Positions 1 through 5,908 of a stretch of DNA of 8,663 nucleotides are shown piece after piece. The translations under genes and the position numbers were made by a program. Position 1 is the stretch's first letter. The number at the start of each line of letters is the position of its first letter. Source of the stretch: Pseudomonadota bacterium. Its GTDB lineage: Bacteria; Chloroflexota; Ktedonobacteria; Ktedonobacterales; JACDGC01. The DNA lies in assembly GCA_021323815.1 (NCBI GenBank), contig JAJPKG010000367.1, forward strand, positions 1 to 8,663, given 5' to 3'. The notes below the pieces were generated by a model. That model did not search any database. It was not told the origin of the DNA and saw only the letters and a program-made list of their open reading frames with translations.

Positions 1-30
1 AACCGCGTAACCTGCATGCGCGGCCTCACC

Positions 31-2442
31 TCAGCGCGCCATCCCCCAGCCCGTGCCGTCGCTGGTGAGCGTGATCGCTCCCGCCTGAGCCTGATGGATG
101 GCGAACATATCCGGCAGCGCGGCGGGAGCGTCCGGCGTGGATGTGGCGGCGATCGAGCCGGTTTTGGGCGCGGGACGGGCCGAAGGCGCGACGATCACCA
201 GACGTGGCTCCGCCAGCCGCAGGAAATCGGCTGTCGCGGTGCCTGCCAAGATGCCCTCGCTTGGCAGGCGGCACAGTTGCACAATATCTGAGCGGAGATC
301 TTCCCCTGAAGATGCCTGGGCCAGCGCCTCATCGCTGGCATCCCCGGCAAAGAGAATCGACATGCCGGGCGTCACCAAACGGGCAATCAGTGCATTGGTA
401 TCCTCTTGATGCGTGGTGGTGATGACGAGCGGGTGCGGCGGATTCACTACATCCAGGTGTGTTCCCGGCGCGAGGGCGATGACCGTGCCACGCGACACGC
501 GCATCAGTGGAATGTGAGCTTGTTGCAGATCGGTGTACCATGTGGCATAAGGCACGGTAGGATGCAACGCGCCGGGATCAATGACCTCACCGATGTGATA
601 TGCGCGGATGAGACTCACCAGCCCGACGAAATGCCCTGGCCGCGCCTCGGTGACCACAACAAGATCAATGCTGCGTTGCCAGAAGGGCAATACGCCCGCC
701 AGCGCGTTCAACAACGCCGTGCCATCCGCGCCACCGTCGATGAGGATGACGCGCCCATCAGGCAGCCGCGCCACCGCTGCCGGACCGCCGGGAACATCCA
801 GAAAGGTGATGCTGAATCGCGCCTGGGGCAATGTGGCGGCACTGACGCCGACCGCTGCGGCAAAGAGCGCCAGCGCCACTGTCAGGCTGATGGCAACGCG
901 CAACGCCCCCGGCAGCCGGCTTGGTGCGGGTGCAGGCACCGCCTTGCTCGGCGCTCGCCACCACAACGGCACGCTCCCCAACGCGGCGATCCACGCCGGC
1001 ACCAGCCAGCCGGGGATATTCCCCACCGTCGCCGCCGCGCCCGGCAAAGCCGCCGTTCCTTCGATGATCAGATCAGCCAGGCGCAAAATGGGGAATGTCA
1101 CTGCGCCCAGAATGGTTCCCACGCCGGATGCGATCAATCCACCGAGACCCACCAGCGCGCCGAGCAGCAGAAACAGCGGCAAGAACGGCACCAGCAGCAG
1201 ATTTGTCAGCAGCGAAACGAATGAAACGATGCCGAAGGTGATGGCGACGATAGGCAATGTGGCCAGTTGCGCCGCCAGGGTGGATGCCAGCACATCCGCC
1301 GTGACGCGCCCCACGCGCCAGCGGCCCAACCGGGCAAGCAAAGGCTGGCGCATGCGCGGCCCCAGCAAGGCGATGCCCAGCGTTCCCGTCGCCGAAAGCT
1401 GAAATCCGGCATCCCACAACACGCCGGGGGTGATGGCCGTCATGAGGAGGCAAGCGACGGCCAGCGCGTTCAGCACGTCGTAATCGCGCCCCAGAAAGCG
1501 CGCCAGAATCAAGATCGCCCCCATGATGCCGGCACGAATCGCTGCCGGTCCCGCGCCGCTGAGAATGACATAGCCCGCCACGACCGCCAGCGAACCGATC
1601 AGGCTCACCCATCTCCCCAGGGGGCGCGCCAGCCGGGCGGCAATATCGCCCACCAGCGTCACCTTCAGGCCCGATGTCACCACCAAATGAATGGTCCCAG
1701 TGCGCACGAAAAGCGGCAGGCGAGCACGCAACACCGGCGTCTTCAATCCCAACAAGATGCCGATGATCAGCGCGGCTTCCGGCGCGGGCAGGGCGCGTTG
1801 CAGGGCATTCGCAAGCGCCGCGCGCAGTTGATAGATCGCGCCCAGGATAGGATTGCCCCCGCCATGCGCTAGCACGTCCACCCGTGCCGCACCCAGATCG
1901 GCGTCGATGCCCGGCGGCGTGCGCGTTGGCGCGGATAACACGCCGGTGAAGAGGACCGTGTCGCCATATTCCGGCGCGAAGGCTCCGGGCAGACCCAGCG
2001 CGTAGACCTGCACTGTGCCGTCCACTGCCCGCCAGGTGTTCTGCTGCGTGGGGGTAGCAGATTGCACGGCGACCGCCAGGAACGCGCCTTTCGCGCGCAC
2101 ATCCGGCTCACCAACGACGATGCCGCGCACGTCGAGCTTGGTCCCATAGCTCAGGCGCGTGATGCTGTGCGGATCGTTGCCCGGCGCGGCGAAAGCGAAA
2201 CGCGCCATGCCCAGCAGCGCCAGCGCCAGCAAGCCGCAGCCCGCCAGCGCGCTCAGCCACGCGCGACCGGCAGCGCCGCGAGCGATGATCACCGCCAGCG
2301 TGATGGCTCCTGCCAGGAAGACGCTCCCCGCCAGCAACAGCGGCACGCCCAGGCTGCTCACCGGCAGCAGCGCCGCCAGCGCCATCCCGCTCAGCCACGC
2401 GACGCCGCACGCCACCAATGCCCAGCGCTGCACTCCCGCCAT
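31..2442 (-). CDS. comEC: ComEC/Rec2-family DNA-uptake channel with degenerate MBL domain
   Basis: Predicted inner-membrane protein that, in the known family, conducts single-stranded DNA into the cytoplasm during natural transformation. Numbered from the ATG at 2442 (803 aa), it shows hydrophobic helices at 5-85, a soluble DUF4131/OB-like part at about 100-195, the multi-helix Competence domain at about 220-495 (SGLK at 257-260, IRAGIM at 302-307, FQLS at 347-350), and a C-terminal metallo-beta-lactamase-like part from about 543. Length is normal for the family. The MBL part keeps LIDGG (567-571) and AGD (699-701), but the usual SHxDxDH ligand motif reads TEARPGH (598-604) and the usual HHGS motif is not recognisable. 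An in-frame GTG lies five codons upstream (2457). I prefer the ATG because GTGGGG precedes it by 9 nt and the predicted transcript starts near 2467. The family call is firm; competence of the host is not shown here, and no comEA or comF is visible. Confidence 0.87.
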   Translation of the reverse strand: MAGVQRWALVACGVAWLSGMALAALLPVSSLGVPLLLAGSVFLAGAITLAVIIARGAAGRAWLSALAGCGLLALALLGMARFAFAAPGNDPHSITRLSYGTKLDVRGIVVGEPDVRAKGAFLAVAVQSATPTQQNTWRAVDGTVQVYALGLPGAFAPEYGDTVLFTGVLSAPTRTPPGIDADLGAARVDVLAHGGGNPILGAIYQLRAALANALQRALPAPEAALIIGILLGLKTPVLRARLPLFVRTGTIHLVVTSGLKVTLVGDIAARLARPLGRWVSLIGSLAVVAGYVILSGAGPAAIRAGIMGAILILARFLGRDYDVLNALAVACLLMTAITPGVLWDAGFQLSATGTLGIALLGPRMRQPLLARLGRWRVGRVTADVLASTLAAQLATLPIVAITFGIVSFVSLLTNLLLVPFLPLFLLLGALVGLGGLIASGVGTILGAVTFPILRLADLIIEGTAALPGAAATVGNIPGWLVPAWIAALGSVPLWWRAPSKAVPAPAPSRLPGALRVAISLTVALALFAAAVGVSAATLPQARFSITFLDVPGGPAAVARLPDGRVILIDGGADGTALLNALAGVLPFWQRSIDLVVVTEARPGHFVGLVSLIRAYHIGEVIDPGALHPTVPYATWYTDLQQAHIPLMRVSRGTVIALAPGTHLDVVNPPHPLVITTTHQEDTNALIARLVTPGMSILFAGDASDEALAQASSGEDLRSDIVQLCRLPSEGILAGTATADFLRLAEPRLVIVAPSARPAPKTGSIAATSTPDAPAALPDMFAIHQAQAGAITLTSDGTGWGMAR

Positions 2443-2473
2443 CGCAGCAATCCCCACAGATCATGATGCAACC

Positions 2474-2501
2474 ATTCTAGCAGAGACACGCCGAAAGGCA
2501 A
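2474..2501 (-). promoter_or_regulatory. Sigma70-like promoter for comEC
   Basis: Read on the minus strand, TTGCCT (2501-2496) and TAGAAT (2479-2474) are 16 bp apart, matching the -35 and -10 consensus at 4/6 and 5/6 positions. The start of transcription would fall near 2467, about 25 nt before the comEC ATG. It lies in the 87-bp gap after dinD, so comEC can be transcribed on its own, although read-through from dinD on the same strand is possible. I see no clear terminator in the gap. Confidence 0.5.
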
Positions 2502-2529
2502 GAGGGAGAATTATTTGCTAGAAATCGCA

Positions 2530-3456
2530 TCAATCTTGGCCAGTTTCATCTTCCTCGCCAGATCGTAGCTGTTCCCAGAGTCCGCCATCAGGTTCTCTGA
2601 GCATGTTGCGAGGGCTGACTACTGGTCGCCCTGTCGCCTTTTCAATTTCTTCGCGCGTATGGCCAACGATCTTGCCTGCCGTTTGCACATCACGAGAGAT
2701 CTCATTGAACCCATGGGAATCATTGGTTACGTGTAATTCTCTCGATACTGTGCTGGCGAGCGCATTCAGGGCCAGTTCTGTCGCTGTCATAGCCGGTGGC
2801 AGATCGCCCTTATAGACTAACTTCTTGCCCTTGTAGGTGATGGGGAAATCCTTGATACCTTTATGCGCATGAATGGAAATGCCAAAAGCGCCCATATGCA
2901 GCTCGTTCGTGAGAATGGGAATCTCACGCTGCTTAATTCCACGAATCACCCATTCATGTGTTAGCGCATTTCGGGCAGTAATATCATCAACCCGACGCTC
3001 TGCCCATTCAGTCGAATATCCCTCGGCGACAAATGCCAAGATGGCTCGTCGGCGAAACTCAAGGATTGCTGCATCTGGCTCAGCCAGTAGCTCGGCCTCG
3101 TCAACTTTATCGGAAAAATAGGTGCGCGCCAGAGCCGCAGTCTGGCCAGATGTACGTGCAGCCATAACAATAAGCCGGCACGCATAGCGGGTCAGGCGAT
3201 AATCTTTTGACGGGCGACCACCGGAGTTTTTAGGCGATCGCATAAAAACCTCAAAATTCTCTTGGATGCTACGTCCTGACTTGGCACAATCTTCGGCTGC
3301 TCGTCTGATCGCGTTTTCAAAGTCTTGCCAACTGCTATACTCAAGTAATGGCATGAGTTCGCGTGCAAACCAATATTCGCCGCGCTCATCTTCATGGCGA
3401 ATGGTATCAAAGGGAGATTGGCCGTATGAGGGGTCCGGCTGTTGTGAGTTCGACAT
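2530..3456 (-). CDS. dinD: DinD-like BRO-N domain protein (DNA-damage-inducible protein D family)
   Basis: The 308-aa protein starts with a BRO-N-type region: a strand-rich start, then EYWFARELMPLLEY at 27-40, which is the family's typical W/Y-AREL-LLGY block, an AI-RA block near 49-53, and DYRLTRYACRLI at 85-96, the family's DY-LSRYACYLI signature. RTYFSDKV (111-118) matches the QTYFA block. The C-terminal half (about 165-290) has HKGIKDF and TELALNALAS segments and ends in TGRPVVSPRNML, as in BRO-N/DinD proteins annotated in many genomes, and differs from the E. coli C-terminus. E. coli DinD is SOS-induced and affects RecA filaments; the role here is unknown. The start is well supported by AAAGGAG 6-7 nt upstream. 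It is divergent from the nuclease gene at 3708 and upstream of comEC on the same strand. Its base composition is less GC-rich than comEC, consistent with acquisition. A phage-type antirepressor is an alternative reading. Confidence 0.8.
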   Translation of the reverse strand: MSNSQQPDPSYGQSPFDTIRHEDERGEYWFARELMPLLEYSSWQDFENAIRRAAEDCAKSGRSIQENFEVFMRSPKNSGGRPSKDYRLTRYACRLIVMAARTSGQTAALARTYFSDKVDEAELLAEPDAAILEFRRRAILAFVAEGYSTEWAERRVDDITARNALTHEWVIRGIKQREIPILTNELHMGAFGISIHAHKGIKDFPITYKGKKLVYKGDLPPAMTATELALNALASTVSRELHVTNDSHGFNEISRDVQTAGKIVGHTREEIEKATGRPVVSPRNMLREPDGGLWEQLRSGEEDETGQD

Positions 3457-3507
3457 GAGTTGCTCCTTTTCTCTGAACCGGCTTCATCGCATGTTTGCCT
3501 GCCAAAG

Positions 3508-3536
3508 ATGATAGCATACTTGATCATATCGCACAA
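3508..3536 (-). promoter_or_regulatory. Extended -10 promoter for dinD-like gene
   Basis: On the minus strand TTGTGC (3536-3531) is followed after 17 bp by TATCAT (3513-3508), which carries an upstream TGC, making an extended -10 element. Predicted transcription start is near 3501, giving a 5' leader of about 45 nt with the AAAGGAG ribosome binding site. No canonical LexA box (GAAC-N4-GTTC or CTGT-N8-ACAG) is visible nearby. Confidence 0.5.
3510..3530. promoter_or_regulatory. Imperfect dyad over the dinD promoter (operator candidate)
   Basis: The 21-bp stretch has the symmetric pattern GATA-N2-AT-N5-AT-N2-TATC. It covers part of the -10 element and the whole spacer of the dinD-like promoter, where a bound repressor would block RNA polymerase. 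Only 6 of 10 position pairs are symmetric, so chance is possible. Confidence 0.25.
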
Positions 3537-3558
3537 GACCCTATGGCTAAGCAGTGGT

Positions 3559-3571
3559 TATTCGCGGAATA
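3559..3571. promoter_or_regulatory. Palindrome TATTC-GCG-GAATA between divergent promoters
   Basis: A perfect 5+5 inverted repeat with a 3-bp centre sits between the two divergent -35 elements (3531-3536 and 3596-3601). The position suits an operator acting on both genes. It does not match a LexA box I know; no regulator can be named. Confidence 0.3.
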
Positions 3572-3595
3572 CTGTGAGGGACAAAAGTACGGCTA

Positions 3596-3625
3596 TTCAC
3601 CTTTAAGATTATGTTGTGATAGAAT
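3596..3625 (+). promoter_or_regulatory. Promoter for the nuclease gene
   Basis: TTCACC (3596-3601) and TAGAAT (3620-3625) are 18 bp apart, and TGA directly before TAGAAT gives an extended -10. Transcription would start near 3632, at the small palindrome AGGGGTCCCCT (3632-3642), leaving a leader of about 76 nt before the ATG at 3708. Confidence 0.5.
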
Positions 3626-3666
3626 CTAGATAGGGGTCCCCTTGTTCCTTAAGCTATTCCTGTTAA

Positions 3667-3686
3667 CTACTCTCAGAAGAGAGTGG
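3667..3686 (+). other. 5'-leader hairpin just upstream of the nuclease ribosome binding site
   Basis: CTACTCTC (3667-3674) pairs with GAGAGTGG (3679-3686) through eight pairs including one G-U, closing an AGAA tetraloop. The stem ends 8 nt before the AAAGGAG (3694-3700) that serves the ATG at 3708. It does not cover the ribosome binding site; it could stabilise the message or bind a regulator. Confidence 0.4.
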
Positions 3687-3707
3687 TCAGAAAAAAGGAG
3701 TTTTACG

Positions 3708-4649
3708 ATGGCTAAAGGCAGTATAAAACGAATTACACCTCAAGCTTACCTGGCATTGGCAGAGGCACTAGCTCATGTCTTCTGGTATAAAAATAGACTC
3801 AAATCCTATTTGCATATGATGCTTAAAGACATGCCCGAAATTCTAAGGGGACTTGATTTTAGCAATTCCACCAAGCGAGAAATAGCAGAGTTAATCGTCC
3901 AAAGGCTCTCTTCGAATGAATCAAAATATCAAACTATTGCCATTGATTTGATGGTGAATTTATCAAGGATGAGTAATTTCCCAGATCTGGAAAATATAGG
4001 AAAAGAAGATAAGCGAGAGAGGGAGATTGCTGCCGCAACGCATGCCGTTAAAGATTTGCAATTTTGGACGAGTCAGCATCAAAGTATAACTGATGAGCAA
4101 GAACAATATCAGGCTGAGATAGCCAGAAAGATTGAAGAAACTAAACAAAAGCAGAATCATACGTTAGCCTTAGCCCGCCTTCGCGAGGAATTTATGGCTA
4201 TGCATAAAAGTGCTAATCCACAAGAGCGGGGTCGGAAGTTTGAATATTTTTTGAACCAACTTTTTGGGTTATTTGGGTTAGATCCTCGCGCATCTTATTC
4301 CTTGGAGCATGAGCAAATAGACGGAGCATTTACCTTTGACACTGATGATTATATCCTCGAAGCAAAATGGTTGAATACTGCTCTTGGGCGTGCTGACCTG
4401 GATATTTTTCACACTAAAATTAATCGTAAAGGAAGGAATACGCTGGGCCTACTGGTTAGCGTGAGCGGTTTTACAAGGGATGCTATCGAACAGTATAGCT
4501 CTGCTACATCCTTCATAACTATGGAGGGTCTTGATATCATGGCAGTTCTTGAGGAACACTTTAGGCTTGATTATCTATTGAGGCGGAAAAAACGGCATAT
4601 GAATGAAACAGGGCAGTGTTATTTCCCACCATCTAAAATTTTAGAATGA
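3708..4649 (+). CDS. Predicted PD-(D/E)XK restriction-endonuclease-like protein (Mrr-type catalytic core)
   Basis: The 313-aa protein has an unrecognised helical N-terminal region (about 8-95, YLALAEALAHVFWYKNRLKSY at its start), a charged, probably coiled-coil stretch rich in E, K and Q (about 125-165), and a C-terminal nuclease-like core (about 171-285). The core shows RGRKFE at 174-179, EQIDG at 202-206 and ILEAKW at 216-221; E179, D205, E218 and K220 match the E...D...(E/Q)xK layout of Mrr-like enzymes, so the active site looks intact. The ATG at 3708 is chosen because AAAGGAG lies 7 nt upstream; the frame is open back to a TTG at 3642, but that has no ribosome binding site. The gene is strikingly AT-rich, unlike its GC-rich flanks, which suggests horizontal transfer. 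It is divergent from the DinD-like gene. A DNA-defence role is inference; no methyltransferase gene is nearby, so a self-contained or modification-dependent nuclease is more likely than a classical type II enzyme. Confidence 0.75.
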   Translation: MAKGSIKRITPQAYLALAEALAHVFWYKNRLKSYLHMMLKDMPEILRGLDFSNSTKREIAELIVQRLSSNESKYQTIAIDLMVNLSRMSNFPDLENIGKEDKREREIAAATHAVKDLQFWTSQHQSITDEQEQYQAEIARKIEETKQKQNHTLALARLREEFMAMHKSANPQERGRKFEYFLNQLFGLFGLDPRASYSLEHEQIDGAFTFDTDDYILEAKWLNTALGRADLDIFHTKINRKGRNTLGLLVSVSGFTRDAIEQYSSATSFITMEGLDIMAVLEEHFRLDYLLRRKKRHMNETGQCYFPPSKILE

Positions 4650-4667
4650 GGGTATAGCTAGATCACC

Positions 4668-4693
4668 ATGTCTTTTCATAGGGAAAATGACAT
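4668..4693 (+). terminator. Possible terminator hairpin after the nuclease gene
   Basis: ATGTC-TTTTC (4668-4677) pairs with GAAAA-(T)-GACAT (4683-4693): ten pairs with one bulged T and a 5-nt loop, 18 nt after the stop codon. No clean T-run follows on the plus strand, so efficiency is uncertain. A 14-bp palindrome (TCTAAAATTTTAGA, 4632-4645) also overlaps the last codons. Confidence 0.35.
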
Positions 4694-4709
4694 TCCGTGC
4701 CCCTTCCGT

Positions 4710-4739
4710 TTGACACATGCGCCTCGCCGGTGCTACTGT
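4710..4739 (+). promoter_or_regulatory. Promoter of the riboswitch-controlled ribXY-like operon
   Basis: A perfect TTGACA (4710-4715) is followed after 18 bp by TACTGT (4734-4739), preceded by TGC as an extended -10. Transcription would begin near 4746, immediately before a hairpin and 38 nt before the FMN aptamer, so the whole riboswitch is in the transcript. Confidence 0.6.
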
Positions 4740-4746
4740 ATGACAA

Positions 4747-4769
4747 GGGATAGTTGATAGAGCTATCCC
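4747..4769 (+). other. Hairpin at the predicted 5' end of the riboswitch transcript
   Basis: GGGATAG (4747-4753) is perfectly complementary to CTATCCC (4763-4769), with a 9-nt loop. It would form almost at the first transcribed base, a position where hairpins commonly protect messages from 5'-end decay; alternatively it is an operator over the transcription start. Confidence 0.45.
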
Positions 4770-4783
4770 CAAACATCACAGGT

Positions 4784-4914
4784 GACCTTCAGGGCAGGGT
4801 GCAATTCCCGACCGGCGGTAAAGCATGGACACGTGCTAAGCCCGCGAGCCGCCTCACGGTGGCAGATCTGGTGCAAAGCCAGGGCCGACGGTACAGTCCG
4901 GATGGAAGAAGGTC
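4784..4914 (+). promoter_or_regulatory. FMN riboswitch aptamer (RFN element)
   Basis: All hallmark blocks of the FMN aptamer occur in order: GGGCAGGGTG after the P1 strand, TTCCCGACCGGCGGTA (4805-4820), AGCCCGCGAGCC (4839-4850), and GACGGTACAGTCCGGATG (4887-4904). The closing P1 helix is GACCTTC (4784-4790) with GAAGGTC (4908-4914), seven perfect pairs. Peripheral hairpins are visible at 4822-4837 (six pairs, GACA loop), 4848-4863 (six pairs, TCAC loop) and around CTGG/CCAG near 4868-4883. The aptamer binds FMN made from riboflavin and normally shuts off riboflavin synthesis or uptake genes. Here it precedes a transporter operon, which strongly suggests riboflavin or a relative as the cargo. 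Confidence 0.96.
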
Positions 4915-4923
4915 GAACCGGCG

Positions 4924-5045
4924 ACGCACGCTCATGCGGTGAGCGGCGTTGATGCGTGTTCGCGTCCCCATTGCCCCAGGTCCCTCACACATCTGGCCGG
5001 GGCGCATCTCCTCTCGTGGCGATACTTCCCCCGGCCTCAGGGGGA
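4924..5045 (+). promoter_or_regulatory. Expression platform of the FMN riboswitch with SD-masking hairpin
   Basis: Three pairings are visible downstream of P1. First, a strong stem at 4924-4949: ACGC-(A)-CGCTCA with TGAGCG-GCGT around a TGCGG loop, with no T-run after it. Second, TCCCCC (5027-5032) pairs with GGGGGA (5040-5045), which would bury the AGGGGG ribosome binding site of ribX. Third, GGCCGGGG (4995-5002) is perfectly complementary to CCCCGGCC (5029-5036). The second and third share bases 5029-5032 and so exclude each other, as expected for sequester and anti-sequester stems controlling translation. Assigning them to FMN-bound and free states is inference. Confidence 0.6.
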
Positions 5046-5053
5046 TCGTATCT

Positions 5054-5908
5054 ATGATCTGGCATGCTGCGACGCTGGCGGCCAACCGACCGGCTGCCGG
5101 CAGCGAGGATGAACGCGCCCGCGTTGAGACGGCGCAACCTCGCAAGCTTCATCCACCATTCCAACTTGGCCGATTGATCGCGATGGTACCCGCGCTCGTC
5201 GTGCTGCTGCTCTGGCAATTGCTCAGCCAACATCAGGCAATATCCGCTTATCTGTTGCCCGCGCCGGGCGACGTGGCGCATGCGCTGCACCTGGCGTGGG
5301 TCGATCATAGCCTGCCAACCGCCATCATGACGACGCTGGGCGAGAGCCTGGGCGGCTTCATGCTGGGCGCGCTGGTCGCCTTGCCGCTGGGCTATGCCAT
5401 TGCACACAGCCGCGCCCTTTCCTGGCTGTTTGAGCCATACATCGCCATGAGCCAGGCATTGCCCGCCGTGGCGCTGGCACCGCTGCTGGTGCTCTGGCTG
5501 GGCTATGGCACGCTGCCCATCGTCGTGCTGTGCGCGCTGATCGTCTTCTTTCCCATCACCGTCGCCACCGTCCTGGGGCTGCGCACCCTGGACCGCGATG
5601 TGCTCGACGCCGCCGCCGTCGATGGCGCGAACGGCTGGGCCAGCCTATGGTATATCAAAGCTCCTCTGGCGCTGCCAAGCATCCTGGCCGGCGTGCGCGC
5701 TGGCCTTACCTATTCCATCACCGGCGCGGTCGTCGGCGAATTTGTCGTCAACGCGCAAGGGTTGGGGGGATTGATCATGATTGCGCGCGGCAACCTCGAC
5801 ACGCCGCTGGTTTTTGCTGCGCTGCTGGTGCTGGCACTGCTCGCCGCCGCGCTCTATGGCACCGGGCGGCTGCTGGAACTGCTGAGCGCACCTGTGGAGG
5901 CGAAGTGA
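5054..5908 (+). CDS. ribX: ABC transporter permease, RibX-like (predicted riboflavin uptake)
   Basis: The 284-aa integral membrane protein belongs to the SsuC/ThiX-like binding-protein-dependent permease family. Hydrophobic helices are seen at about 41-58, 95-117, 130-150, 153-175, 210-230 and 252-272. The EAA loop that contacts the ATPase is clear at about 184-208: LDAAAVDGANGWASLWYIKAPLALP in pattern, with the conserved G and the I-x-x-P-like end. The ATG at 5054 is chosen because AGGGGG (5039-5044) lies 9 nt upstream; the frame is open back to 4949, but the extra 35 residues look like translated riboswitch leader. The stop overlaps the next start by one base, indicating translational coupling. 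The FMN riboswitch immediately upstream is the main reason to propose riboflavin as substrate; the family itself also moves sulfonates, nitrate and thiamine precursors. Confidence 0.8.
   Translation: MIWHAATLAANRPAAGSEDERARVETAQPRKLHPPFQLGRLIAMVPALVVLLLWQLLSQHQAISAYLLPAPGDVAHALHLAWVDHSLPTAIMTTLGESLGGFMLGALVALPLGYAIAHSRALSWLFEPYIAMSQALPAVALAPLLVLWLGYGTLPIVVLCALIVFFPITVATVLGLRTLDRDVLDAAAVDGANGWASLWYIKAPLALPSILAGVRAGLTYSITGAVVGEFVVNAQGLGGLIMIARGNLDTPLVFAALLVLALLAAALYGTGRLLELLSAPVEAK

Noticed and set aside
406..1872. Long plus-strand open frames (406-1224, 608-1402, 1267-1872)
   Set aside because: They lie antisense to comEC, have repetitive R/Q/H or R/S/A/P-rich translations without family features, and lack starts with ribosome binding sites.
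3470..3490. TGAA-CCGGC-TTCA as a possible LexA box upstream of dinD
   Set aside because: Only four bases per arm match, the spacing does not fit GAAC-N4-GTTC, and it lies downstream of the predicted transcription start.
4949..5053. Earlier start (TTG 4949 or ATG 4952) for the permease
   Set aside because: The extra residues resemble no permease N-terminus, lie in the riboswitch expression platform, and the ATG at 5054 has a strong SD.
5530..5907. N-terminal extension of the RibY-like frame back to 5530
   Set aside because: This part overlaps ribX in another frame and would precede a clear lipoprotein signal peptide; the ATG at 5908 with GGAGG is the real start.
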